From the NCBI GenBank assembly GCA_004294135.1, contig RDZY01000013.1, forward strand, positions 1-64,000: a stretch of DNA of 64,000 nt, written 5' to 3'. The position numbers and the translations under genes were made by a program. The first letter of the stretch is position 1. Every line of letters starts with the position of its first letter. Below, piece after piece: positions 35,311 to 44,437 of this stretch. The notes under the pieces are model-generated. The model was not told where the DNA came from. It was given only the letters and a program-made list of their open reading frames with translations, and ran no database searches. Origin of the DNA: Sphingobacteriia bacterium (lineage in GTDB: Bacteria; Bacteroidota; Bacteroidia; Chitinophagales; Chitinophagaceae).

Positions 35311-36129
35311 ATGGCTGAATTTATTAAAGTAACAGAACAAACATCTACCTATCGACACCTCGAACAAATGTCGATTCAGGAGATCCTCTTCAATATTAAC
35401 CAAGAAGATAAGTCGGTGCCTGAAGCAGTAAATTCGGCCTCATATCAGATAGAAAAATTGATTGCCGCCATCAGCGATAAAATGCTAGAAGGTGGTCGTT
35501 TATTTTATATGGGTGCAGGTACCAGTGGTAGACTGGGTATATTAGATGCCAGCGAATGCCCACCTACTTTTGGAGTTCCTTATGGCATGGTGATTGGCCT
35601 AATTGCTGGTGGCGAGAAAGCCATTACTCAAGCCGTTGAATTTGCAGAAGATAGTACCGATGAAGGTTGGAGTGATTTAGAAAAACATTTTATAAATGAT
35701 AAAGACGTGGTGGTGGGACTAGCAGCAAGTGGCACTACTCCCTATGTAATTGGTGCGCTTAAGGAATGTAGAAAAAGAGGTATTGTTACAGGCAGTATTA
35801 GTTGCAATCCTCATTCTCCGGTTTCAGATCATGCTGACTTTCCGGTAGAAGTAATTGTAGGCCCCGAATTTGTTACGGGAAGTACCCGAATGAAAAGCGG
35901 CACCGCACAAAAACTGGTTCTGAATATGATCTCTACCACCGTAATGATTCAACTGGGCAGGGTTGAAGACAATAAGATGGTAAACATGCAACTCAGTAAT
36001 ATTAAGTTGGTAGATCGTGGTGTAAAAATGGTGATGGACCAGCTTTGTCTAAATGACTACGAAAAAGCTAAAGACCTACTCCTTAAACACGGAAGTGTAA
36101 AGCGGGCTGTAGAAGCTATGAAGAACTAA
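35311..36129 (+). CDS. murQ: N-acetylmuramic acid 6-phosphate etherase
   Basis: A 272-residue SIS-fold enzyme that cleaves the D-lactyl ether of MurNAc 6-phosphate, giving GlcNAc 6-phosphate. Motifs: FYMGAGTSGRLGILDASECP (about 67-86, SIS signature), GVPYGMVIGLIAGGEKA, then AEDSTDEG, and GSTRMKSGTAQK for the C-terminal part. The overlap with family length is good (about 300), although it is slightly short. Directly follows the sugar kinase, as in other peptidoglycan-recycling operons. Confidence 0.95.
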   Translation: MAEFIKVTEQTSTYRHLEQMSIQEILFNINQEDKSVPEAVNSASYQIEKLIAAISDKMLEGGRLFYMGAGTSGRLGILDASECPPTFGVPYGMVIGLIAGGEKAITQAVEFAEDSTDEGWSDLEKHFINDKDVVVGLAASGTTPYVIGALKECRKRGIVTGSISCNPHSPVSDHADFPVEVIVGPEFVTGSTRMKSGTAQKLVLNMISTTVMIQLGRVEDNKMVNMQLSNIKLVDRGVKMVMDQLCLNDYEKAKDLLLKHGSVKRAVEAMKN

Positions 36130-36141
36130 GAACAGAACTTT

Positions 36142-36708
36142 ATGCACCATATTGAACCCTTTTTTAACTGGCGACATATTTATATTGCTGAAGATGATCT
36201 CAAATCTCCCTTCTATGGTAGAACCTATAGTGAATTTGAATTTTCACAAACAGTTTACAACTACTATATACACCCCCAATGGGACGATTTTGGCAGTAGA
36301 ACGCTCTATATTAAAATTATTTATGTGGACTATGAACTGCATTTTGCTATCATAGAAATGATTGGAGAATGGAATGATGCCATTGAAAACGATATCATGG
36401 AACTGAAGCGGGAAATTGTTGATTTATTAACCAAACAAAGCATTACTAAGTTTATACTCATTACCGAAAATGTACTCAACTTTCACAGCAGCGATAAAGA
36501 ATATTACCAAGAATGGTTTGACGATGTTACGGAAGAAAATGGGTGGATTGTCGCATTAAATATGCCTGAAGCCACACAACAAGATTTTAAAAAAAGGAAA
36601 TTGAATTATTATATAGAGCTGATGGAAATAAGCGATTGGCGAATTTATAAACCCTACCACTTATTCCGAAAAATTGACGATGAACTGAATAAACGAATCA
36701 GTATTTAA
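36142..36708 (+). CDS. Conserved hypothetical protein next to murQ
   Basis: A 188-residue soluble protein with no signal peptide or membrane helix. It is rich in aromatic and acidic residues (WRHIYIAEDDLKSPFYG, EFEFSQTVYNYYIHPQW, SDWRIYKPYHLFRKI). I do not recognise the fold. It starts 12 bases after murQ, and the dienelactone hydrolase gene starts 12 bases after it, so it belongs to the same transcription unit. Confidence 0.75.
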   Translation: MHHIEPFFNWRHIYIAEDDLKSPFYGRTYSEFEFSQTVYNYYIHPQWDDFGSRTLYIKIIYVDYELHFAIIEMIGEWNDAIENDIMELKREIVDLLTKQSITKFILITENVLNFHSSDKEYYQEWFDDVTEENGWIVALNMPEATQQDFKKRKLNYYIELMEISDWRIYKPYHLFRKIDDELNKRISI

Positions 36709-36720
36709 ACCACCCTTCCC

Positions 36721-37572
36721 ATGCAGCAAGCTATTATTGATCTTTACGACGAGTACACCCACGCACCACTTTCAAGACCAGATTTTTTAAAGCGACTGGC
36801 AATCATCACCGGAAGCATGGCCACTGCACTAAGTGTACTCCCAACAATTGAAGTAAATGCCGCAAATGCTGCTGTTACTGGAACAGATGATCTGGTAACA
36901 GAAACCATTACCTATGAGGGTGTAAACGGAATCATGAGTGCATATCTGGCTAAACCCACTGCCAATAAAAAATACGCCGCAGTAGTAATTATTCATGAAA
37001 ACAGGGGATTGAATGGCTATATCGAAGACGTGGCTAGAAGAGTTGCTCAAGCTGGATATCTGGCAATTGCGCCAAATATTTTATCTCCACTGGGCGAATT
37101 ACCAAAAAATGATGATGAACTGCGTGCAAAATTTGCAACACTTAAGCCAGAGGAAAGTCAACAAAACTTTGTAAAAGCATTCGACTATCTGGAAAGTCGT
37201 AAAGATTGCAATGGGAAATATGGTTGTGTGGGTTTCTGTTGGGGCGGTGCAATGGCCAATAATTTAGCCATCCAGCTTCCCAACTTAAAAGCTGCCGTTG
37301 CCTATTATGGTCGCCAACCCGAAGCGGCAAAACTGTCTTCCATAAAAGCTGCCATACAATTGCATTATGGCGGTTTGGATACCAGGGTAAATGAAGGTAT
37401 TCCAGCTTATGAAGCCGCATTAAAAGCCAATCATATTAATTACGAATTGTATTTATATGAAAACGTAAATCATGCGTTTCACAACCAAACTTCTGCTGCC
37501 CGTTACAATGAATCTGCTGCTAAATTATCTTGGGAACGCACCCTCCATTTTTTTAAAATCCACCTTGGATAA
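36721..37572 (+). CDS. Dienelactone hydrolase family protein
   Basis: A 283-residue alpha/beta hydrolase. Residues 1-48 form an unusual leader: a charged helix followed by a hydrophobic stretch (SMATALSVLPTI, then NAANAA), which might be a signal or anchor. The hydrolase domain has the nucleophile elbow GFCWGG with Cys173, an acidic residue in LHYGGLDTRV, and a His in NVNHAFHN, which match the Cys-Asp-His triad of dienelactone hydrolases. Substrate unknown. Last gene of the murQ unit. Confidence 0.85.
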   Translation: MQQAIIDLYDEYTHAPLSRPDFLKRLAIITGSMATALSVLPTIEVNAANAAVTGTDDLVTETITYEGVNGIMSAYLAKPTANKKYAAVVIIHENRGLNGYIEDVARRVAQAGYLAIAPNILSPLGELPKNDDELRAKFATLKPEESQQNFVKAFDYLESRKDCNGKYGCVGFCWGGAMANNLAIQLPNLKAAVAYYGRQPEAAKLSSIKAAIQLHYGGLDTRVNEGIPAYEAALKANHINYELYLYENVNHAFHNQTSAARYNESAAKLSWERTLHFFKIHLG

Positions 37573-37601
37573 TTCTGCCCTGCATTAGATATGGAATTTA
37601 T

Positions 37602-38585
37602 TTACCCTGCTAAATCATCAATCTGGACCCTTACTTTATCGCCAGTATGGTGATGAAATACAGCAGTTCTAACTTTAATCAGCATTCCTTCTACTAGTAC
37701 TTCTACTATATTGTGACTTCCATAAAATAGTAGTTTTTGTACACTACCTTCCAAAGAAATGGCCGCAAGTCCGTTCAAAGAAAACTGTTCTGGTCTAATC
37801 AATGCACGCTTACCCCTTACGCCCTCTCCCAATATTTGAATAAATCCTGGATACAAAGAAGTGTCAATTAAATTATATTCGCCCAATAAAGCAGCCGTGT
37901 ACTCATTCACCGGATGATAATACAATTGTTTGGGTGTACCCTCCTGAATCTGTTTGCCATCTTTAAGTATGATAATCCGATCTGCCCAACTCAATACATC
38001 TGTTGCATCATGCGACACCAGCATGCAAGTAATATTCAACACCGAACATATATCTTCAATTACGGTCTGAATAATCTGCTTATGCACACGGTCTAAATTA
38101 GAAAACGGCTCATCCAATAACAACAATGCAGGCGCCGTGCTGAGTAATTTTGCCAGTGCTATCCTTTGCTTTTCACCACCAGACAATTCATCGGTTTTTC
38201 TTTGCTTCAAATGATCTATCCGGCACACTTCATATATAATTGCAGCTTCCGATTCGGGCAGCTTATTGTCCATCTCCAATAATTCATGCACCCGGTAATT
38301 GTTTCTTAATTCAAAATGCTGTGAGAGGTATGCAATGGCTGAATGGCCGGGCAACAACACTTCCAATGGTCCTAATACACGCGTGCCCTGAAAGATCACT
38401 TTTCCTGCATCTGGTTGAATTAACCCAGCAATAATTTTTAGTAAAGTGGACTTGCCCGAGCCCGTTTCACCAGCAATAGCAATACGCTGACTGGGGAATT
38501 GATTTAGTTCAATCGGGTATAAAACCGTTTTCCCCAATTGCTGTTTCGTAATTCCTTGAACCGATAAAAACATTGCATTCATCAA
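37602..38585 (-). CDS. Orphan ABC transporter ATP-binding protein with TOBE-like tail
   Basis: A 327-residue ABC ATPase. Walker A is GETGSGKST (about 36-44). The signature is LSGGEKQRIALAKLL (about 130-144). Walker B is LLLLDEP and the switch His lies in LVSHDAT. The C-terminal roughly 100 residues look like a TOBE domain, as in CysA/PotA/ModC-type importers of sulfate, polyamine or molybdate. No permease or binding protein lies nearby, so the partner must be elsewhere. Codon 5 (ATG at 38573) is an alternative start. Confidence 0.88.
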   Translation of the reverse strand: MMNAMFLSVQGITKQQLGKTVLYPIELNQFPSQRIAIAGETGSGKSTLLKIIAGLIQPDAGKVIFQGTRVLGPLEVLLPGHSAIAYLSQHFELRNNYRVHELLEMDNKLPESEAAIIYEVCRIDHLKQRKTDELSGGEKQRIALAKLLSTAPALLLLDEPFSNLDRVHKQIIQTVIEDICSVLNITCMLVSHDATDVLSWADRIIILKDGKQIQEGTPKQLYYHPVNEYTAALLGEYNLIDTSLYPGFIQILGEGVRGKRALIRPEQFSLNGLAAISLEGSVQKLLFYGSHNIVEVLVEGMLIKVRTAVFHHHTGDKVRVQIDDLAG

Positions 38586-38717
38586 AAATATTTTTTTACA
38601 GTCTCCCTATTCCAATGAATATGCTGTAATGGTTTAAAGATACAATAAATTTTCAGCCGATTTTTACCTTCTGTTTTCAATAGAAGATCCTACTTTGCAG
38701 GGTATAATTGATGATCT

Positions 38718-39890
38718 ATGATTACTGCAGCATTAAAGTCGCAATTTCTGATAAGAAAAGACATTTGTTTTTTGAATTTTGGTTCCTTTGGTGCCTGCCC
38801 TAAACCTGTTTTTGATAGATACCAAGCCTACCAACTAGAGCTGGAACAAGAGCCTGTTCTGTTTACAGTAAAGACGGGACTTGAATACCTCAAAACATCG
38901 AGGGAAGCCCTAGGTGTTTACTTAAATTGTGATGCCGACGACCTGGTTTATCTGGTTAATCCATCGCACGCAGTGAACCTAGTAGCAAAGAGCCTATCAC
39001 TAAAACCAGGCGATGAAGTGCTTACGACCGACCTAGAATATGGTGCTTGCGATAAAACTTGGCAGTATTACTGCGAAAAGGCGGGTGCTAAATATATACG
39101 CCAGCCCATCACCCTCCCAATTATTTCCAAAGAAGCATTTGTAACCGAATTTTTCAAAGGAGTTACCGCCAATACCAAACTTATTTTTCTTAGTCATATC
39201 ACCAGTTCCACCGCACTCCGTTTTCCTGTTGAAGCAATTTGTAAGAAAGCCAAAGAAATGGGAATTATGAGTTTTATTGATGGCGCACACGCACCAGCAC
39301 AAATACCGCTTAACTTAAGCACGCTAGAGGCTGATATATATACTGGTGCTTGTCACAAATGGATGATGACCCCAAAAGGAAGTAGTTTTTTATATATCCG
39401 CAGATCATTCCAATCGCTTTTTGACCCATTGGTGGTAAGCTGGGGTTTTAACAGTGCCACCCCATCTCATTCACGTTTTTTAGATTACCACCAAACACAG
39501 GGTACAAGAGACTTTTCAGCTTTTTTATGTATTCCCGAAGCCATTCAATTCATGCAGCAATATAATTGGGAAGCAGTATCAGCCGAATGTAAAAAAATAG
39601 TGCTCGATAATGCAGCCGCATTTTGTGCCTTGTTAAATACAGCTCCCCTTGCTCCACTGAATGAAGATTTTATAGTTCAATTATTCAGTATCCCCATTCA
39701 TACACCTGAGCCCGAACAATTAAAAGCATTACTCTTTGAAAAATATAAAATAGAAATACCCGTAATGCGTCACGCCGATCAGGTTTATTTACGGTATTCA
39801 ATACAGGCATTTAACTCCCAAAATGATTTAGATATACTTACCGATGCACTAAAAGACATTATTAAAACAACCCATTTAATCAAGGCCTAG
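38718..39890 (+). CDS. Class-V aminotransferase (isopenicillin-N epimerase-like)
   Basis: A 390-residue PLP enzyme. The PLP-binding lysine lies in TGACHKWMMTPKG (about residue 215), preceded by SFIDGAHAPAQIPLN. These are the signature of the subgroup called isopenicillin N epimerase-like, which also includes cysteine desulfurase relatives. The reaction is unknown, because this subgroup covers epimerases, lyases and transaminases. Confidence 0.82.
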   Translation: MITAALKSQFLIRKDICFLNFGSFGACPKPVFDRYQAYQLELEQEPVLFTVKTGLEYLKTSREALGVYLNCDADDLVYLVNPSHAVNLVAKSLSLKPGDEVLTTDLEYGACDKTWQYYCEKAGAKYIRQPITLPIISKEAFVTEFFKGVTANTKLIFLSHITSSTALRFPVEAICKKAKEMGIMSFIDGAHAPAQIPLNLSTLEADIYTGACHKWMMTPKGSSFLYIRRSFQSLFDPLVVSWGFNSATPSHSRFLDYHQTQGTRDFSAFLCIPEAIQFMQQYNWEAVSAECKKIVLDNAAAFCALLNTAPLAPLNEDFIVQLFSIPIHTPEPEQLKALLFEKYKIEIPVMRHADQVYLRYSIQAFNSQNDLDILTDALKDIIKTTHLIKA

Positions 39891-39935
39891 CGCATTGAAG
39901 TTGATAGGAAATAGACTAGGATTCTAATAGATTTT

Positions 39936-40724
39936 ATGGCATTACAAATTGCATCACTTAATTCAGGCAGCAATGGAAATTGCTATTATATTGGCAATAC
40001 TAAAGAAGCAGTGCTGATTGATATAGGCATCTCCTGTAGAGAAACAGAGATCCGGATGAAACAAAGGGGACTGGATATTAAACGTATTAAGGCTGTTTTT
40101 GTATCTCATGAACATACAGATCATATAAGAGGTGTATCAACCCTAGCAAATAAATATGGCGTTCCTATATTTATCACATCAGCCACTGCACAGAATGGTC
40201 CAAAGTTGATTAAACATTTATCGCGCGCTTTTATTGCTGATGAACCCATACAGGTTGGCTCCTTATGGGTTACTCCATTTGGCAAAAAGCACGATGCGGC
40301 TGATCCGCATAGTTTTATGGTAGAACAGGATGGAATAAAAGTGGGTATTATTACCGATATAGGACAAGTATGTGATCGCGTAATTCATTATTTCAGCCAG
40401 TGCCATGCTGCTTTTTTAGAATCGAATTACGACCCAATATTGCTCCAAAATGGCCGATATTCTGAATACCTAAAACAACGGATAAGGGGTGGACTGGGTC
40501 ATATTTCTAATCAACAAGCGCTGGAATTGTTTATAAATCACAAGTCGCCCCATTTAAGCCACTTGTTCTTATCACACCTATCTAAAGAGAATAATAGTCC
40601 CGAACTAGCAGCTTCCGTATTTGCCCCCCATGCGGGCAATACTTATATTACTGTCGCATCTAGGTATGCAGCAACCGATGTATACGATATACCACAAAAA
40701 CATAGAGCGCTTACACTATTTTAA
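39936..40724 (+). CDS. MBL-fold hydrolase, YycJ/WalJ-like
   Basis: A 262-residue metallo-beta-lactamase-fold protein. Zinc ligands are HEHTDHI (about residues 55-61, HxHxDH), plus later His residues at SHLSK. The opening SLNSGSNGNCYYIGN matches the YycJ/WalJ group, which acts as a 5'-to-3' exonuclease or in cell-wall signalling in Firmicutes. In Bacteroidota the role is untested. It is convergent with the polyprenyl synthase gene, only five bases apart. Confidence 0.85.
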   Translation: MALQIASLNSGSNGNCYYIGNTKEAVLIDIGISCRETEIRMKQRGLDIKRIKAVFVSHEHTDHIRGVSTLANKYGVPIFITSATAQNGPKLIKHLSRAFIADEPIQVGSLWVTPFGKKHDAADPHSFMVEQDGIKVGIITDIGQVCDRVIHYFSQCHAAFLESNYDPILLQNGRYSEYLKQRIRGGLGHISNQQALELFINHKSPHLSHLFLSHLSKENNSPELAASVFAPHAGNTYITVASRYAATDVYDIPQKHRALTLF

Positions 40725-40729
40725 GTTGA

Positions 40730-41695
40730 CTATACTTCGCGCTGTATTAAAAAATCAGCCAATTCTTTCAAAGGATATTTGCGAATGGCAAGCACTGCAA
40801 TATCTTCTAAATGTTTTAACGCAGTTTGCAGGTATTGTTCTTTCAACTGATTGGCCCAAGCATCTATTCCACAAGCTTTGTAAATGGACAATACTTTCTC
40901 AATTTTATCCGTAGGATTTTGCTCCATCAACGCCAGTAAAGCTGATTTTTGATTTGGGGTAGCAACTTCCAACGCATGCAGCAGTAAGAAAGTTTTCTTA
41001 TTCTGCTTAATATCTCCCCCTACCTCTTTGCCAAATTTTGCTGGATCACCAAAAGCATCTAAATAATCATCTTGGATCTGAAATGCGACTCCCAAATTCT
41101 TTCCAAATTCGTATAAATGTTTACAATTACCCTCACTAGCCCCACCCATTACAGCGCCCATTTCTAGACTAGCAGCTAACAATACAGAGGTTTTTAAAGT
41201 AATCATTTGAATGTATTCTTCCAGCGAAACATCATTTCGTTTTTCAAAATCCATATCCATCTGCTGCCCCTCACATACTTCTGTAGCTGTTTTATTAAAC
41301 AGCCTTATAATTTTATGTAGGTACTGGATATTAATTTTATTGAGGTAATCATAGGCTTTAATCAACATTACATCACCCGCCAATAATGCGGTACTGGAAT
41401 TGTATTTCACATGCACGGTCTCCATACCCCTTCTAAGTGATGCATCGTCCATAATATCATCGTGCAACAGCGTAAAATTATGAAACAACTCTATGGCTGT
41501 TGCTACTTCATATGCATCGGCATGAATGGTATCGAATAATTCATTACCCATTAAACAGAGAATGGGACGAATGCGTTTACCTCCAATGGTCAAAAAATAA
41601 TTACAAGGGTCGTACAATGAAGTAGGAACATTGGGAAAATGTGGTATGGAAAATTGTTGATTGAATTGATTCACCAGTTCTTTAAAAGAATGCAT
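40730..41695 (-). CDS. Polyprenyl diphosphate synthase
   Basis: A 321-residue trans-prenyltransferase. The first aspartate-rich motif is LHDDIMDDASLRRG (about residues 75-90) and the second is FQIQDDYLDAFGDP (about 209-220), with GGKRIRP (about 35-41) binding the substrate phosphates. The chain length (FPP, GGPP or longer) cannot be read with confidence. It would feed menaquinone, undecaprenyl phosphate or carotenoid synthesis. Confidence 0.93.
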   Translation of the reverse strand: MHSFKELVNQFNQQFSIPHFPNVPTSLYDPCNYFLTIGGKRIRPILCLMGNELFDTIHADAYEVATAIELFHNFTLLHDDIMDDASLRRGMETVHVKYNSSTALLAGDVMLIKAYDYLNKINIQYLHKIIRLFNKTATEVCEGQQMDMDFEKRNDVSLEEYIQMITLKTSVLLAASLEMGAVMGGASEGNCKHLYEFGKNLGVAFQIQDDYLDAFGDPAKFGKEVGGDIKQNKKTFLLLHALEVATPNQKSALLALMEQNPTDKIEKVLSIYKACGIDAWANQLKEQYLQTALKHLEDIAVLAIRKYPLKELADFLIQREV

Positions 41696-41813
41696 ACTAC
41701 AAACCTAAAGATAAAATGCTCGCTGCATTACATGTATTTGAATATTTTTTTTATCTGTACTATTCCCCGCTCATTTTGGCACGATTTTAATACCCTATTA
41801 AAAAAAATAATAC

Positions 41814-42293
41814 ATGAAACAAATTGTAGCACTCGCTTTTCTAGCATTTACCGCAACCCATTTATCTGCTCAAACCAATAATAGCAGTACTTACAAAACA
41901 GCACTGGGTGTTAAACTTTATCCAGGGGCAGTCTCTGTAAAACATTTTACCAGCAAAGGAAGGGCTTTGGAGGGATTGGGATATATTTCTTCGGATGGTT
42001 TTAGGTTGACTGGTTTGTATGAATTACATTATCCTTTAGGAAGCGTAGAAGGTCTGCAATGGTATATTGGTGGAGGTGGTCATATTGGTGTATGGAGTAA
42101 TAGCTGGAAAAATCGTTTCCCTACCAGAGAGAATGGATTGGCTTTGGGAGTAGATGGAGTTTTGGGGGTTGATTATAAAATAAAAGGAGCACCATTAAAC
42201 CTGAGTTTCGACTGGCAACCTTCTTTTAATATAGTAGGATACAATTATTTTGAAGGTGGTTGGGGTGGTTTGGCCATCCGTTACACATTCTAA
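41814..42293 (+). CDS. Small exported protein, likely outer-membrane beta-barrel
   Basis: A 159-residue exported protein with a signal peptide (MKQIVALAFLAFTATHLSAQ). The mature part consists of alternating hydrophobic and polar residues with glycine-rich turns (YPGAVSVKHFTSKGRALEG, WYIGGGGHIGV, FDWQPSFNIVGYNYFEGG) and ends AIRYTF, an outer-membrane-type C terminus. A barrel is likely. No specific family is recognised. Confidence 0.7.
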   Translation: MKQIVALAFLAFTATHLSAQTNNSSTYKTALGVKLYPGAVSVKHFTSKGRALEGLGYISSDGFRLTGLYELHYPLGSVEGLQWYIGGGGHIGVWSNSWKNRFPTRENGLALGVDGVLGVDYKIKGAPLNLSFDWQPSFNIVGYNYFEGGWGGLAIRYTF

Positions 42294-42304
42294 ACTAGGT
42301 TGAG

Positions 42305-43261
42305 TTACAGTTTGAAAAGGCTTTCCACAAAAGCTGTTTTGTTAAAAAGCAGTAAGTCCTCTACTTTCTCACCTACTCCAATATATTTCACTGGTATTTT
42401 AAATTGATGGGCAATTGCCAATACCACCCCACCTTTTGCAGTTCCATCTAGTTTAGTGATGGCCAACGCAGTAACTGGGGTGGTAGCGGTAAACTGACGA
42501 GCTTGCTCAATGGCATTTTGTCCCGTTGAACCATCCAATACCAGTAGAACTTCGTGTGGGGCGTCGGGGACTATTTTCTGTATTACCCGCTTAATTTTAT
42601 TGAGTTCATCCATCAAGTGGGCTTTGTTGTGCAACCTACCAGCCGTGTCAATGATAACTACGTCCGCATTTTTAGCAACTGCACTTGCTACTGTATCATA
42701 GGCAACCGCACTTGGGTCAGAACCCATGGACTGCTTTACGATGGATACACCCACTCGTTCGCTCCAGATGGTAAGTTGATCAACCGCAGCCGCACGAAAT
42801 GTGTCGCCTGCACCTAAAATAACTTGGTTACCGGCCGCTTTAAATTGAGCTGCTAATTTTCCTATGGTAGTGGTTTTACCTACCCCATTCACACCAACCA
42901 CCAAAACAATATAGGGTTTCTTACCAGCTAGAGGAATAAAACCTTCGGAGGAAGCAGAGGAGGAATCGACTAAAATTGATTCTATTTCATTTTTAAGTAA
43001 GCTATTTAACTCACTTGTATTCAAATACTTATCTTTTTTTATTCTCTTTTCAATCTGGTCAATTATTTGCAGGGTAGTATCCACACCTACGTCGGCACTT
43101 ATCAGCGCTTCCTCCAAATTATCGAGCACTTCTTCATCAATGGTGGTTTTTCCAGCAATGGCTTTAGTGAGTTTGGATAGAAAACCTTCCTTGGTTTTTT
43201 GCAAACCATGGTCAAGCGTTTCCTGCTCTTTTTTACCAAATAATTTATCAAAGAAACCCAT
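42305..43261 (-). CDS. ftsY: Signal recognition particle receptor FtsY
   Basis: A 318-residue SRP GTPase that docks the ribosome-SRP complex at the membrane. The N domain is followed by the G domain with G1 GVNGVGKTTTIGKLA (about 122-136), the insertion-box ILGAGDTFRAAAVDQL, G3 DTAGR (about 211), and TKLDG (about 280). The N-terminal acidic tail is short, so membrane anchoring relies on the MGFFDKLFGKK helix. It lies downstream of the rpmB cluster but behind a terminator. Confidence 0.97.
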   Translation of the reverse strand: MGFFDKLFGKKEQETLDHGLQKTKEGFLSKLTKAIAGKTTIDEEVLDNLEEALISADVGVDTTLQIIDQIEKRIKKDKYLNTSELNSLLKNEIESILVDSSSASSEGFIPLAGKKPYIVLVVGVNGVGKTTTIGKLAAQFKAAGNQVILGAGDTFRAAAVDQLTIWSERVGVSIVKQSMGSDPSAVAYDTVASAVAKNADVVIIDTAGRLHNKAHLMDELNKIKRVIQKIVPDAPHEVLLVLDGSTGQNAIEQARQFTATTPVTALAITKLDGTAKGGVVLAIAHQFKIPVKYIGVGEKVEDLLLFNKTAFVESLFKL

Positions 43262-43285
43262 GGCTCAATGAATTAACAGGTTGAA

Positions 43286-43321
43286 AAACAAAAGCCTCCT
43301 ACTGTTGGGAAGGAAGCTTTA
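43286..43321 (-). terminator. Terminator between the ribosomal cluster and ftsY
   Basis: On the minus strand AAGCTTCC pairs with GGAGGCTT (8 bp with one wobble) around a 12-base loop. A T-rich run (TTGTTTTT) follows. It lies between the end of the DUF4295 gene (43342) and the ftsY start (43261). Confidence 0.7.
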
Positions 43322-43341
43322 GAATGATTTTATTGCAGAGA

Positions 43342-43515
43342 CTATTTCTCAGACATAAATGTCTTGATATTGTCTTTGTGTACAATATTTTCTTTGAAGG
43401 TATACGCGCCTGATTTAGGGCTGCGTACAGCTTTAATTACTTTAGTCCAGTTTTTCGCTTCAGCGGCTGCTTTCTGGTCTTTTACTTTCGCGTTTTTGGA
43501 AGCTACTTTAGCCAT
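43342..43515 (-). CDS. DUF4295 small basic protein
   Basis: A 57-residue lysine-rich protein (MAKVASKNAKVKDQKAAAEA, then NWTKVIKAVRSPKSGAYTF). This is the DUF4295 protein that Bacteroidota carry after rpmG. It starts two bases after the rpmG stop codon, so it is translated from the same mRNA. By its basic composition and its neighbours a ribosome-associated role is likely, but it has no known function. At only 57 codons it is easily missed by gene finders. Confidence 0.93.
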   Translation of the reverse strand: MAKVASKNAKVKDQKAAAEAKNWTKVIKAVRSPKSGAYTFKENIVHKDNIKTFMSEK

Positions 43516-43517
43516 GA

Positions 43518-43700
43518 TTATTTGATTTCTTTATGAACGGTTACTTTTTTCAAAATTGGGTTAAGTTTCTTTAACTCAATACGCTCAGGCGTATTTTTCT
43601 TGTTTTTGGTAGTAATATAGCGACTAGTACCGGGCTGACCGCTGGTCTTGTGCTCGGTGCACTCTAATATTACTTGTACCCTGTTACCTCTCTTTGCCAT
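43518..43700 (-). CDS. rpmG: Ribosomal protein bL33
   Basis: A 60-residue protein ([20 protein letters not shown], ending VTVHKEIK), with the conserved [19 protein letters not shown] segment. It lacks the paired CxxC zinc motifs, so it is a zinc-independent (C-minus) form. Located between rpmB and DUF4295. Confidence 0.97.
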   Translation of the reverse strand: MAKRGNRVQVILECTEHKTSGQPGTSRYITTKNKKNTPERIELKKLNPILKKVTVHKEIK

Positions 43701-43726
43701 TTTATAGGTAGTTTTTTCTTGTTTGG

Positions 43727-43963
43727 TTAGATCTTAGTGCCTTTAGCTCTTAATTCTTTAATTACTGCGTTTAAACCATTTTTATTGATGGTTCTTAAAG
43801 CATCGGTTGATACTTTCAAAGATATCCAACGATCTTCTTCTGCAAAGAAAAAGCGCTTTTTTTGCAAATTAGGTAAGAAACGACGCTTGGTTTTAATGTT
43901 TGAGTGAGAAACACTGTTACCAACGATTGGCTTTTTACCGGTTATCTGACATACTCTTGCCAT
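43727..43963 (-). CDS. rpmB: Ribosomal protein bL28
   Basis: A 78-residue protein from ATG 43963 ([20 protein letters not shown]). An in-frame ATG at 44038 would add 25 non-conserved residues and would lie upstream of the promoter, so the later start is right. The segments [18 protein letters not shown] and [12 protein letters not shown] are typical. First gene of the rpmB-rpmG-DUF4295 operon. Confidence 0.97.
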   Translation of the reverse strand: MARVCQITGKKPIVGNSVSHSNIKTKRRFLPNLQKKRFFFAEEDRWISLKVSTDALRTINKNGLNAVIKELRAKGTKI

Positions 43964-43997
43964 GACTGAATAGTTTTTTTCCGATTTTTTCGGACGG

Positions 43998-44027
43998 CAA
44001 AGGTAAGTAAATGAAGTAAAATAACAA
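43998..44027 (-). promoter_or_regulatory. Promoter of the rpmB operon
   Basis: On the minus strand TTG at 44027-44025 and TACCTTTG at 44005-43998 are 19 bases apart. A short hairpin CCGAAAAAATCGG (43993-43981) lies in the leader. The gene starts about 34 bases after the -7 element. Confidence 0.85.
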
Positions 44028-44437
44028 GTAATAAGCACATAAATTTATATTTATTTTAGAAAAATTTTAGATCTATTCTAAAATACTAGGTGAACGCGAC
44101 AGCTAATTCTGGGATTGGTGAAGTTAAAACTTCCATCCTAAAATAAAAAAATGAGCAGCCAAAACCCAATATTCACCTCCGCTTATCAACTGTGAAAATA
44201 GCATTAACAAATCTCATCACAGTAAAATAGGCATTAGCATTTCTTTCACAAATCTACTGAAACCACTTACTGCATTGGTTTTGAGAGGATGGATAAAAAA
44301 TATCCGCAACATCCCTTATACCGCTTATCTATTCATACCCCCTACTGCTGTAACTTATCACAATCTGCTGCGTCTGATTTAGTATAGTTGATAATTTTAA
44401 CCCATCAACATAACAATAACCATAAAAAAATAAATGT
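44028..44437. other. Intergenic region between rpmB and a small exported protein
   Basis: About 400 bases without a reliable gene. The reading frames in it are short and code-poor. A 6-bp inverted repeat GTTGAT/ATCAAC spaced 11 bases lies near 44389-44411, close to the next start codon. I see no strong promoter for the plus-strand gene and no RNA structure. Confidence 0.6.
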
